Source: an uncultured Enorma sp.
GTDB lineage: Bacteria > Actinomycetota > Coriobacteriia > Coriobacteriales > Coriobacteriaceae
NCBI GenBank assembly: GCA_905210055.1
Contig: CAJLVH010000017.1
Location: 1 to 21,572, forward strand
Direction of reading: 5' to 3'
Length of the DNA stretch: 21,572 bases
The translations under genes and the position numbers were made by a program. Shown piece by piece: positions 1 through 6,393 of the stretch (position 1 is the first letter of the stretch; each line of letters starts with the position of its first letter). The notes under the pieces were generated by a model. The model was not told the origin of the DNA and did not search any database. It was given only the letters and a program-made list of their open reading frames with translations.

Positions 1-94
1 CAGCCAATAACCCCCGTCCCCAATGGCAGGGCAGGACTGGCATTTCCAGGACATGGAGCGGCGCCGGAGAACGCATGCGACCCCTTAACGACAT

Positions 95-123
95 TTGCCG
101 CGCCCCCTGCTTTACCAAATCAT
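95..123 (+). promoter_or_regulatory. Weak candidate sigma-70 promoter inside the tandem repeat
   Basis: TTGCCG at 95-100 is followed after 17 bases by AATCAT at 118-123. Each hexamer matches the consensus at 4 of 6 positions. The tandem duplication repeats the spacer and the -10 copy (156-161), but the second -35 reads TAGCCG and is weaker. This is inference from spacing only. Confidence 0.25.
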
Positions 124-181
124 GACCGCCGCTAGCCGCGCCCCCTGCTTTACCAAATCATGACCGCCGCTAGCCGCGCCC
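97..181. repeat. 38-bp perfect tandem duplication (about 2.2 copies) upstream of the MFS gene
   Basis: Two identical 38-bp units lie head to tail at 97-134 and 135-172. The first 9 bases of a third copy follow at 173-181 before the sequence diverges. Each unit contains GCTTTACCAAATCATGACC. The absence of any difference between copies suggests a recent duplication, or an assembly or replication slippage event. The block ends about 50 bases before the start codon of the transporter at 232, so it lies in the probable promoter/leader. No part of it looks coding. Confidence 0.9.
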
Positions 182-231
182 TGGCGTACTATTACAAGAT
201 GCGCTTGTGCGCAGAGCCAAGGGGGGTCAGG

Positions 232-1482
232 ATGAAATACACCAAGCAGGAATGCAACTGGGTCATGTACGACGTGGGCAACTCCGCGCTCGTGCTGTTC
301 AACACGTCGGTCGTGCCCATTTACTTCGACGCCATCAACACGGCGGCGAATTCCGCGGAGCTCGTCACCGCGTGGGCGAATGCGCAGACCATCGCCTCGC
401 TCGTCGTAGCACTCCTCATGCCCATCCTGGGTTCGCTTGCAGACTTCGCCGGGAACAAGATTAAGTTCTTCCTGGGCTTCTTCTTCACGGGGCTTGTGCT
501 CTGTTTTGCCCAGGCCATCCCCATGGGCGCGATGCCGTTTCTCGTGGTGTATGTCATCTGCACCATCGGCCTCAACTCGTCCATGACGTTCTACGACGCT
601 ATGCTGCCGGATATCACCACCGACGAGCGCATGGATACCGTGTCGAGCTCCGGTTACGCGTGGGGCTACATCGGTTCATGCGTGCCGTTCATCGTGTGCA
701 TTGCGCTCATTCTGGGCGGCCCTGCGGCGCTTAACCTCGACATGCTGCTGTGCGTACGTGTGTCGTTCATCATCACCGGCATCTGGTGGCTTGCCTTCAC
801 GCTGCCGCTCGTGCGCACCTACAAGCAGCGCTATTCGAAGGAGCTCGCTCCCGGCGAGACGTTTGGGAGCGAGGTCATGAGGACCTTCCGCGGCCTGGGC
901 GTCACCATGCGCCGCATCGCCCAGGACAAGGCGATCCTCATCTACATGATCGCGTTCTTCTTCTACATCGACGGCGTGCACACGGTTATCTCTATGGCCA
1001 CGACGTACGGCACGTCGCTTGGCATCGACTCGACGCAGCTCATCTTGGCGCTGCTCGTCACGCAGTTCGTGGCCTTCCCCTCGGCCATCGCCTATGGCAA
1101 GCTCTCGGGGAAGTACGGGACGCTTCGCATGATCATCATCGCTGTGGTGGCGTACGTGGCGATCGTACTCTTCGCGGCCTTCTTCCTGAAGACCGCCGTC
1201 GAGTTCTGGATCCTCGCGGTGGCGGTCGGCCTGTTCCAGGGCGGTATTCAGGCGCTTTCGCGCAGCTATTTCGGCAAGCTCATTCCCAAGGAGCGCTCGA
1301 ACGAATATTACGGCTTCTTCGATATCTTCGGCCGCTATGCATCTGTTATGGGAACTCTGCTAGTATCTGTCGTGACATCGCTCACGGGGGATGCTTCTTT
1401 AGGAGTGCTTTCCATCGGGATCCTGCTCATCGTGGGCCTTGTTATGCTCATCAGGCTTTCCCGCATCAAGGGCATGGCATAG
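232..1482 (+). CDS. MFS transporter, UMF1 (Atg22-like) family
   Basis: A 416-residue integral membrane protein with about twelve hydrophobic segments. The N-terminus carries the family hallmark: a Trp followed by YDVGNSA, then a VVPIYF segment, matching the W-x-x-YDxANSA pattern of bacterial UMF1 transporters related to yeast vacuolar Atg22. The mid-protein loop (about residues 195-225 of this start) is charged, as usual between the two six-helix halves. A later motif near FQGGIQALSRSYFGKLIP is also typical. The ATG at 232 follows AAGGGGGG at 219-226. The in-frame upstream ATG at 160 lies inside the tandem repeat and has no good ribosome site, so 232 is chosen. The substrate is unknown; the family has been linked to amino-acid or small-metabolite efflux, but nothing here fixes it. 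The next gene starts about 110 bases downstream. Confidence 0.88.
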   Translation: MKYTKQECNWVMYDVGNSALVLFNTSVVPIYFDAINTAANSAELVTAWANAQTIASLVVALLMPILGSLADFAGNKIKFFLGFFFTGLVLCFAQAIPMGAMPFLVVYVICTIGLNSSMTFYDAMLPDITTDERMDTVSSSGYAWGYIGSCVPFIVCIALILGGPAALNLDMLLCVRVSFIITGIWWLAFTLPLVRTYKQRYSKELAPGETFGSEVMRTFRGLGVTMRRIAQDKAILIYMIAFFFYIDGVHTVISMATTYGTSLGIDSTQLILALLVTQFVAFPSAIAYGKLSGKYGTLRMIIIAVVAYVAIVLFAAFFLKTAVEFWILAVAVGLFQGGIQALSRSYFGKLIPKERSNEYYGFFDIFGRYASVMGTLLVSVVTSLTGDASLGVLSIGILLIVGLVMLIRLSRIKGMA

Positions 1483-1487
1483 GAACC

Positions 1488-1537
1488 GGGCGCGACGGTT
1501 TCAGACGCTGTGATGTGACGGACCGACCCCCGCGCCC
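1488..1537 (+). promoter_or_regulatory. Inverted repeat GGGCGCG/CGCGCCC between the MFS gene and queT
   Basis: GGGCGCG at 1488-1494 pairs with CGCGCCC at 1531-1537 across a 36-nt loop. It starts five bases after the MFS stop codon. There is no T-tract after it, so it is a poor intrinsic terminator. It may be part of the structured queT leader. Confidence 0.35.
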
Positions 1538-1552
1538 GACCAGGCTGTCTCG

Positions 1553-1596
1553 ATGAGCATGAAGTAAAGCCCTCCAACTAGAAGGTGTATGCTCAT
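1553..1596 (+). promoter_or_regulatory. Stem that hides the queT start codon
   Basis: ATGAGCAT at 1553-1560 is the exact reverse complement of ATGCTCAT at 1589-1596. The 3' arm covers the ATG at 1589 and the first two bases of the ATG at 1595. The ribosome site GAAGG (1581-1585) sits in the 28-nt loop. Folding would block initiation, which suggests translational control. I could not match the preQ1-I or preQ1-II riboswitch consensus here. Confidence 0.4.
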
Positions 1597-2182
1597 GAAA
1601 TCGAATGAAATCGCCCAGGTAGGTGTCATCGCCGCGGTGTATGCGGCGTGCACCCTCATCGCTCTGCTCTTTTTGGGGAGCCTCGCTTGGGGGCCGGTGC
1701 AATTCCGTGTCTCCGAGGCTCTCTGCGTGCTCGCGCTCTTCACGCCTGCCGCCGTGCCCGGTCTCACACTCGGGTGCGCCATCGCCAACATCGCCAACAT
1801 TGCGTTCTCGGGTACGGGGATGCTCGGTCTCCTCGACGTCGTCTTCGGTTCGCTTGCAACCTGTGCAGGGGCGGCGTTTACGTGGAAGATGCGGGAGCGC
1901 CCTGCGGTCGCGCTTGCGGGCCCTGTCATTGCCAACGCGCTCATCGTGCCCGCCTACCTGCCCATTCTGCTCCAGGCGACCGGATTTTACACCATCCCGT
2001 TCACCTCGATATCGCTCGACGGGGCATGGCCGTTCATGTATCTCTTCGGGCTTGTCGCGACGGGTGTCGGCGAAGCGGTTATCATGTATGTACTGGGGTA
2101 CCCATTAGGCAAGTCACTTGCCCGCACGCCGTACTTCAAGGCTTCGTCGCCCTTCGCGCACGCGCGGGAATCCGTGCGATAG
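1595..2182 (+). CDS. queT: QueT family transporter, ECF substrate-binding (S) component for a queuosine precursor
   Basis: A 195-residue, very hydrophobic protein with about five to six membrane segments. The stretch GPVQFRVSEALCVLALFTP, a conserved 'LGC-AN-AN' region and DVVFGSLAT are characteristic of the QueT family (COG4708). These are predicted S-components that bind preQ1/preQ0-like precursors of the tRNA nucleoside queuosine and dock on a shared ECF module. EcfT and EcfA are encoded at the far end of this window, so they could energise it. An alternative ATG at 1589 is only 3 bases from GAAGG (1581-1585), whereas 1595 is 9 bases away and is preferred. The C-terminal tail after about residue 180 is hydrophilic. 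No queuosine synthesis gene is adjacent. The product is confident from motifs; the substrate is by family only. Confidence 0.87.
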   Translation: MKSNEIAQVGVIAAVYAACTLIALLFLGSLAWGPVQFRVSEALCVLALFTPAAVPGLTLGCAIANIANIAFSGTGMLGLLDVVFGSLATCAGAAFTWKMRERPAVALAGPVIANALIVPAYLPILLQATGFYTIPFTSISLDGAWPFMYLFGLVATGVGEAVIMYVLGYPLGKSLARTPYFKASSPFAHARESVR

Positions 2183-2187
2183 CACGG
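2172..2187 (+). promoter_or_regulatory. Small hairpin across the queT stop codon
   Basis: CCGTGC (2172-2177) and GCACGG (2182-2187) form a 6-bp stem with a GATA loop that includes the queT stop codon. A perfect 10-base palindrome, GCACGCGTGC, follows nearby. No T-run is present, so read-through into the glycosyltransferase gene is likely. Confidence 0.3.
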
Positions 2188-2258
2188 CGACGAGCCGTCC
2201 CGCAACGGGGCACGCGTGCGGCGGCCAGTGGCTCGTGAGCAGCAAGGGACGTGGTAAC

Positions 2259-3446
2259 GTGGGATCGGTCATCGTGATTCCTACGTATTGGGCAGATAAT
2301 CGCGCCGAGCCGCACGCGCCCGGCGCGTATGACCACTCGACCCCGCTCAACGACCCCGCTCCGGACCTCGCCCGCTGCCTCGCCTCGCTCGAGCAGGTGC
2401 GCGATGTCGCGCCCATCGCCCTGCTCGTCGTGTGCCCAATCTCTGCGACCACCGAGGTCTCGCGACGCGTGAGCGCCATCGCCTCCGAACACCCCGCGCT
2501 CGATATCGCGGTTGTCACGAACACGCAGGCGGCGCGCGTCATGGAGTGCGTCGAAGAGCTCGCTCCGGGCAACACGGGAGAGTGCGTATCGCTTCGCGGC
2601 TACGGCGCCATACGCAACATGGGGCTCGCCATCGCCGCGATCTTCGGTGCCGACCAGGTGATATTTCTCGATGATGACGAAGTCGTGATGGGTAGCGACT
2701 TCATGACGCGCGCTCGGTATGCGCTTGGTCAGCAGAACCGCCAGGGATTGCCTATCCTGGCGAAGAGCGGCTACTTCTTTAACAAGAGCGGGTCGCCGCT
2801 CGCAAGCGATGCGAAGGCCGGCATCACCACGCGCTGGTGGACGAAGCGCGCCGAGTTCAACGCATGGATGCGCACGCGTCTGGCTGGGCCTCGCATATCG
2901 CGGTCGAATTATCTGTGCGGCGGCTGCTTCGCCCTGCACGCCCGCGCGTACATGCGCGTCTCGTTCGATCCGTTCATCACGCGCGGCGAGGACCTCGACT
3001 ATCTCTTCAACCTGCGCCTCCATGGGCTCGATGTGTGGTTCGACAATGCATGGGCAGTGCGCCATCTCCCACCGGCATCCACGCAGCACGCGCCGCGCTT
3101 CATGCAGGATGTGTATCGCTGGTATTACGAGCGTGCGAAGCTCGCCTTTGCCAACCGACGCAACGACCTCACCTCGGTGACGGCGGCGTCCCTCATGCCC
3201 TATCCCGGTCCTTGGATCTCGCCGGAGATCGAAGACCGCGTGGGCAAGACCGCGCTCGTGCGCGCTATCTTCACGCGGGAGCATCGGGCGTATTGGCGCA
3301 TCTGGCGGCACGGCCGCGCGCGAGCGAAGCGCTATGCCGAGGAGCATCACGATATGTACCTGCGATTCCAAAGCTTCTGGCCTACTATCATGGACGGCCT
3401 GTGGCGCGATGAGCGCCTCGCGGAGATGCTCAAGGAGGCGAGATGA
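2259..3446 (+). CDS. GT-A fold (family 2-like) glycosyltransferase
   Basis: A soluble protein of about 395 residues when started at GTG 2259, which follows AAGGGA (2244-2249) by 9 bases. An in-frame ATG at 2118 would overlap queT by 65 bases and has no ribosome site. The N-terminus reads VIVIPTYW, the first beta-strand of a nucleotide-sugar transferase. A DxD-type metal/nucleotide motif, FLDDDEVV, lies near residues 136-143. YLCGGCFALHARA follows near 218, and the acceptor-side ED motif (RGEDLDYLF) near 242, with a later H-x-PP. These are the landmarks of inverting GT2-type enzymes. There is no membrane segment. Sugar and acceptor are not predictable. The stop codon overlaps the start of the downstream sensor kinase (ATGA at 3443-3446), so the two are probably translationally coupled, which points to cell-envelope work under the same control. 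Confidence 0.78.
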   Translation: MGSVIVIPTYWADNRAEPHAPGAYDHSTPLNDPAPDLARCLASLEQVRDVAPIALLVVCPISATTEVSRRVSAIASEHPALDIAVVTNTQAARVMECVEELAPGNTGECVSLRGYGAIRNMGLAIAAIFGADQVIFLDDDEVVMGSDFMTRARYALGQQNRQGLPILAKSGYFFNKSGSPLASDAKAGITTRWWTKRAEFNAWMRTRLAGPRISRSNYLCGGCFALHARAYMRVSFDPFITRGEDLDYLFNLRLHGLDVWFDNAWAVRHLPPASTQHAPRFMQDVYRWYYERAKLAFANRRNDLTSVTAASLMPYPGPWISPEIEDRVGKTALVRAIFTREHRAYWRIWRHGRARAKRYAEEHHDMYLRFQSFWPTIMDGLWRDERLAEMLKEAR

Positions 3447-4789
3447 GCTCGCGTTCCCCGCTCGTCGCCCGCACCGACCGGCTTTCCGCCGTATGGATGA
3501 TGGTCGTTGTCGGCGCGCTCGCCCTGGCCGTGTACCTCCTGTTCCGCCTTGCCGACGGCGAAGGGCCGGTGCCGTTCACGGTTGCCTGCGTGGCGCTTGC
3601 GATTCTCCTTGCGGTAATGGCGTTCGGCCTGCTCAACCCAGATCGCCTGCGCTCGCAATACACCGAGGAAACCCTCTCGCTCGCCTCGGACATGCTCGAG
3701 GACATCAAAGGCGGCCTCTCTGCGGAGAGCGCCGAGGCCATCTGCCGCCACCTCATGCCCGAGACGCATGCAAGCACCATCGCGGTGACGGACGAGACGC
3801 ATGTGCTCGCGTGCGTAGGCGATATGGTGGAGGATTTCCCGCCCGGGTCGCTCATCCACACGCCCGCGACGCGCTACGTGATCGAGCACGGCATCGTGCA
3901 GTCGTTCACCCAGGCGATCGAGGTCAAAGGCGAGCGCGGCCGCAAGCGCCAGATCCCGGCAGGTATTATCGCGCCGCTCAAGGTACGCGACCACACCGTC
4001 GGTGCGCTCAAGTTCTACTTCAAGAACACCCATGAGGTGAACCGAACGCAGTACGCGCTTGTCGCAGGGTTTTCCGAGCTCATCTCCACGCAGCTCGCCA
4101 TCCACGAGCTCGAGCTGCAAGAGGAGCTTACTGCTCGTGCTGAGGTCCGTGCGCTGCAGGCGCAGATCAACCCGCACTTCTTGTTCAACACGCTCAACAC
4201 CATCGCCTCGTTCACCAGAACCGATCCCGCTCGCGCCCGCGAGCTCCTGCGCGAGTTCTCGTCGTTCTACCGCTCCACGCTCGATAACTCCGGTTCGCTC
4301 ATCCCGGTCACGCGCGAGATTCAGCAAACGAAACGCTACCTCACGTTCGAGCAGGCGAGGTTCGGCGACGACCGCATCGAGGCGACGTTTACCGTCGAAG
4401 ACGATGTGAAGGACGCCCCGGTTCCCGCCTTCATCATCCAACCGCTGGTTGAGAACGCAGTGCGCCATGCGATGCGCGACGAGGGCGCCCTGCATATCTC
4501 GGTGTCCGTTCGCGCAGCGGGGGAGAACGCGCTCACCATCGAGGTGGAAGACGACGGTGTGGGCATGGACAAGGCAACGGCAACGCGCCTGTTCTCTGAA
4601 TCCGCACGCGTCGCGAACGTTTCCGCCCCGCAAGGCGGCGGTGCTGGCGTGGCCATGCACAACATCTCCGAGCGCATCAAGCGCTTCTACGGCCCGAATT
4701 CGTTCGCTCACGTCGATTCCCGTCCTGGCAGCGGGACGGTTATCACCTTGCATCTAGATTTATTAGGAAGTATCTTCGTTGACGGGTAG
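3443..4789 (+). CDS. LytS-like sensor histidine kinase (2 TM, GAF-like, HisKA_7TM/His_kinase, HATPase)
   Basis: A 448-residue membrane sensor kinase. Two transmembrane helices (about 17-36 and 44-63) are followed by a GAF-like domain (about 75-218), then the His_kinase motif QINPHFLFNTLNTI with phospho-acceptor His245. An HATPase domain comes last: N-box LVENAVRHAM (335-344), G1 VEDDGVGMD (368-376) and G2 GVAMHNISERI (402-412). This is the LytS/YehU class, which signals to LytTR regulators. The N-terminus is shorter than classical LytS because the five-helix 5TM-LYT module is absent, leaving two helices and the GAF domain as the probable sensor. The ribosome site AAGGAGG (3432-3438) lies inside the end of the glycosyltransferase gene. 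The cognate regulator begins 120 bases downstream. The signal is unknown. Confidence 0.92.
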   Translation: MSSRSPLVARTDRLSAVWMMVVVGALALAVYLLFRLADGEGPVPFTVACVALAILLAVMAFGLLNPDRLRSQYTEETLSLASDMLEDIKGGLSAESAEAICRHLMPETHASTIAVTDETHVLACVGDMVEDFPPGSLIHTPATRYVIEHGIVQSFTQAIEVKGERGRKRQIPAGIIAPLKVRDHTVGALKFYFKNTHEVNRTQYALVAGFSELISTQLAIHELELQEELTARAEVRALQAQINPHFLFNTLNTIASFTRTDPARARELLREFSSFYRSTLDNSGSLIPVTREIQQTKRYLTFEQARFGDDRIEATFTVEDDVKDAPVPAFIIQPLVENAVRHAMRDEGALHISVSVRAAGENALTIEVEDDGVGMDKATATRLFSESARVANVSAPQGGGAGVAMHNISERIKRFYGPNSFAHVDSRPGSGTVITLHLDLLGSIFVDG

Positions 4790-4909
4790 AATAGTAGAGA
4801 TAGACTCGCCGCGGCGCGCGTTCACGGTCTGCGCGTTCGGGGTCGCATTCGATAGTGCGCGGCCACCAAGGCTGTTCGGTTCTGTATAGGACGAAGGGAA
4901 CACAAGGAT

Positions 4910-5626
4910 ATGCTACGTGCGATGATCGTCGATGACGAGGCTCCCGCCCGTTCTGAGTTGAGGTTCCTGCTCGAGCAGACAGGCAAGATCGCCTCGATTG
5001 CCGAGGCATCGAGCGTGCGCACCGCCATCGAGATGCTCATGGAGAACCGCGTCGACGTCGTGTTCCTAGACATCTCTATGCCCGGTGCGTCTGGCTTGCA
5101 GCTGGCGGAGGCTCTGCATAAGCTGAAGAATCCGCCTTCAATCGTGTTCGTGACCGCCTATAGCGACCATGCAGTCGAGGCGTTCGATGTCGACGCGGTC
5201 GATTATCTGTTGAAGCCCGTGGAAGAGGCGCGACTCGATCAAGCGATCGAAAAGGTGCTCGCCCGCACGAAACCCCAGACGGAAAGCAAGGTCACCATCG
5301 AGCGGATCCCGGTGGAGAAGGGCGGCCGCAAGGTGCTCATCCCCGTCGACCAGATTCGCTACATCATGGCGAAGGACGACTATTCCTGCATCTTCACCGA
5401 CGATGACCGCTTCCTTTCCACGACCTCGCTCGCGCAGTTCGAGGCCAAGCTCTGCGATTTCGGCTTCTTCCGCGTGCATCGCCGCTACATCGTGAATCTG
5501 GCGTGCGTGGAGGATGTCGAGACGATTCCTTCCGGTGCGATCCAGCTCGGCATCACTGGCATGGAAGACCGCGTGCCGGTGTCGCGCCGTCGCGTGGTGC
5601 CGCTCAAGAAGGCTCTGAGCCTGTAA
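4910..5626 (+). CDS. LytTR-family response regulator
   Basis: A 238-residue two-domain regulator. The receiver domain (1-120) has acidic D8/D9, phosphorylation site D54 in FLDISMP, T82 in FVTAY and K102 in LLKPV. A LytTR DNA-binding domain follows (about 128-236), including IRYIMAKDDYSCIF, FFRVHRRYIVNL and a C-terminal VSRRRVVPLKKAL. LytTR domains bind direct-repeat promoter sites and often control cell-wall, autolysis or transport genes. It is the natural partner of the LytS-like kinase just upstream. The ATG at 4910 is preceded by GAAGGGA (about 10 bases away). The ATG four codons later is possible but would clip the first beta-strand. Targets are not visible in the window. Confidence 0.93.
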   Translation: MLRAMIVDDEAPARSELRFLLEQTGKIASIAEASSVRTAIEMLMENRVDVVFLDISMPGASGLQLAEALHKLKNPPSIVFVTAYSDHAVEAFDVDAVDYLLKPVEEARLDQAIEKVLARTKPQTESKVTIERIPVEKGGRKVLIPVDQIRYIMAKDDYSCIFTDDDRFLSTTSLAQFEAKLCDFGFFRVHRRYIVNLACVEDVETIPSGAIQLGITGMEDRVPVSRRRVVPLKKALSL

Positions 5627-5636
5627 GGGGCTGCGT

Positions 5637-6158
5637 ATGGCCGAGAGCGAAGCGTATATGGTGGCGGACGCTGTCGCAAGCGCGCAGGGTGTGAGGGGCA
5701 GTATGCCGAAGCGCATCGACATCATCTCCGACACGCACGGGTGGCTTTCCGATGCCCTGCTCGAAGCGCTCGAGGGCGCGGACCTCATCATCCATGCGGG
5801 CGATATCACGTCCGAGATGGACTGGGAGCACTTGAAGACCATCGCTCCTATACGCGCGGTGTTGGGCAACAACGATTACTACCGTGACTACGGACGCGAC
5901 GTGGGGCGCATTCTGCGGTTCACCTACGAGGGTCTGCGCTTCGTGGTCTCGCACTACCGCTCCGACCTGCTGCTCGATGAGGCGGATGTGGGAGTGTGCG
6001 GGCATACACATCGCGCGCAGGTGCTCGAGGAGCATGGTTGCCTCGTGGTGAATCCCGGTTCGCCGACCTTCCCGCGCGGTGCCCGCGGCGCGACGATGGC
6101 GCGGATGTACGTGGCGGACGGCCGCGTACTCTCGACGGAGATCCTCGACCTGGAATAA
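5637..6158 (+). CDS. YfcE/MJ0936-type metallophosphoesterase
   Basis: A 173-residue calcineurin-like phosphoesterase with the complete metal-site set: D32 and H34 in ISDTHG, D56 in HAGDI, N79 in LGNND, H106 in VVSHYRSD, and H123/H125 in CGHTH, followed by NPGS (139-142). This small single-domain type hydrolyses phosphodiesters or phosphomonoesters with Mn or similar metals; the natural substrate is usually unknown. The start at 5637 follows AAGGGG (5625-5630), which overlaps the stop of the response-regulator gene, so coupling is likely. The core fold starts only at MPKRIDIISD, so ATG 5703 (with GAGGGG before it) would give a 151-residue protein closer to usual family length. The 22-residue N-terminal extension is therefore uncertain. 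The gene is probably the last of the plus-strand cluster. Confidence 0.9.
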   Translation: MAESEAYMVADAVASAQGVRGSMPKRIDIISDTHGWLSDALLEALEGADLIIHAGDITSEMDWEHLKTIAPIRAVLGNNDYYRDYGRDVGRILRFTYEGLRFVVSHYRSDLLLDEADVGVCGHTHRAQVLEEHGCLVVNPGSPTFPRGARGATMARMYVADGRVLSTEILDLE

Positions 6159-6173
6159 CCAGCCATTGGCTGG
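6159..6173 (+). terminator. Short hairpin directly after the phosphoesterase stop
   Basis: CCAGCC (6159-6164) and GGCTGG (6168-6173) form a perfect 6-bp stem with a 3-nt loop, starting right after the TAA. There is no T-tract immediately after it. It may help the larger hairpin that follows to end the upstream transcript. Confidence 0.35.
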
Positions 6174-6220
6174 CGTGTCCGATGTAAAATTACCCCAGGG
6201 GTTATTTTACATCGGACACG
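6174..6220. repeat. 47-bp near-perfect palindrome (IR-A)
   Basis: Arms 6174-6196 and 6198-6220 are reverse complements over 23 bases with a single mismatch, around one central base. Each arm contains TGTCCGATGTAAAATTACC or its complement. In the convergent gap it could act as a bidirectional terminator because T-rich stretches occur in both arms. The near-symmetry and related copies next to it look more like a repeated intergenic element. Confidence 0.88.
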
Positions 6221-6224
6221 GTGT

Positions 6225-6257
6225 TGTCCCAAAATGCACCTGTCCCTTTTTGGGACA
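6225..6257. repeat. Inverted repeat TGTCCCAAAA / TTTTGGGACA (IR-B)
   Basis: TGTCCCAAAA at 6225-6234 pairs perfectly with TTTTGGGACA at 6248-6257 across a 13-nt loop that itself holds another TGTCCC. The A/T inner part of the stem gives a T-run on both strands, so it could terminate transcription in either direction. It shares the TGTCC/GGACA core with IR-A and with the pth upstream region. Confidence 0.8.
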
Positions 6258-6268
6258 TCGAGCCATCA

Positions 6269-6301
6269 GGATGTAAAAACCCCTGGGGTAATTTTACATC
6301 C
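6269..6301. repeat. Third inverted repeat, diverged copy of IR-A core (IR-C)
   Basis: GGATGTAAAA at 6269-6278 pairs with TTTTACATCC at 6292-6301. The interior CCCC (6280-6283) faces GGGG (6285-6288) with a small bulge. The right arm, GGGGTAATTTTACATC, is almost the same as the right arm of IR-A (one base different). A further half-copy, GGGGTTAATTTACAT, lies at 6377-6391 next to the nfnB stop. Confidence 0.8.
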
Positions 6302-6314
6302 ATGCTACGAGAAA

Positions 6315-6344
6315 GCGGCTCCGAGCGCGTTTGCTCGGAGCCGC
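6315..6344 (-). terminator. Intrinsic terminator of nfnAB
   Basis: GCGGCTCCGAGC (6315-6326) and GCTCGGAGCCGC (6333-6344) form a perfect 12-bp GC-rich stem with a 6-nt loop. Read on the minus strand the stem is followed at once by TTTCTC, a short T-tract. It lies about 50 bases after the nfnB stop codon, the expected place for its terminator. Confidence 0.72.
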
Positions 6345-6393
6345 CTCGTCTAAACCCCCGATCTAAAAAAGTCACTGGGGTTAATTTACATGG

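Noticed and set aside
1..76. Minus-strand open frame starting at 76 with AAGGGG before its ATG and running off the left edge
   Set aside because: Only 25 codons are visible, no motif is recognisable, and composition is not distinctive; too little to call a gene.
1483..1594. preQ1 riboswitch upstream of queT
   Set aside because: The C-rich P1 and A-rich tail of class I and the class II layout were not found; only simple inverted repeats are seen.
2136..4753. Long minus-strand open frames opposite the glycosyltransferase and LytS genes
   Set aside because: Arg/Glu/Val/His-rich translations typical of antisense frames in GC-rich DNA; the plus strand has clear domains.
6159..6393. CRISPR array
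   Set aside because: The repeats are palindromes of different lengths without regular spacers, and no cas gene is present.
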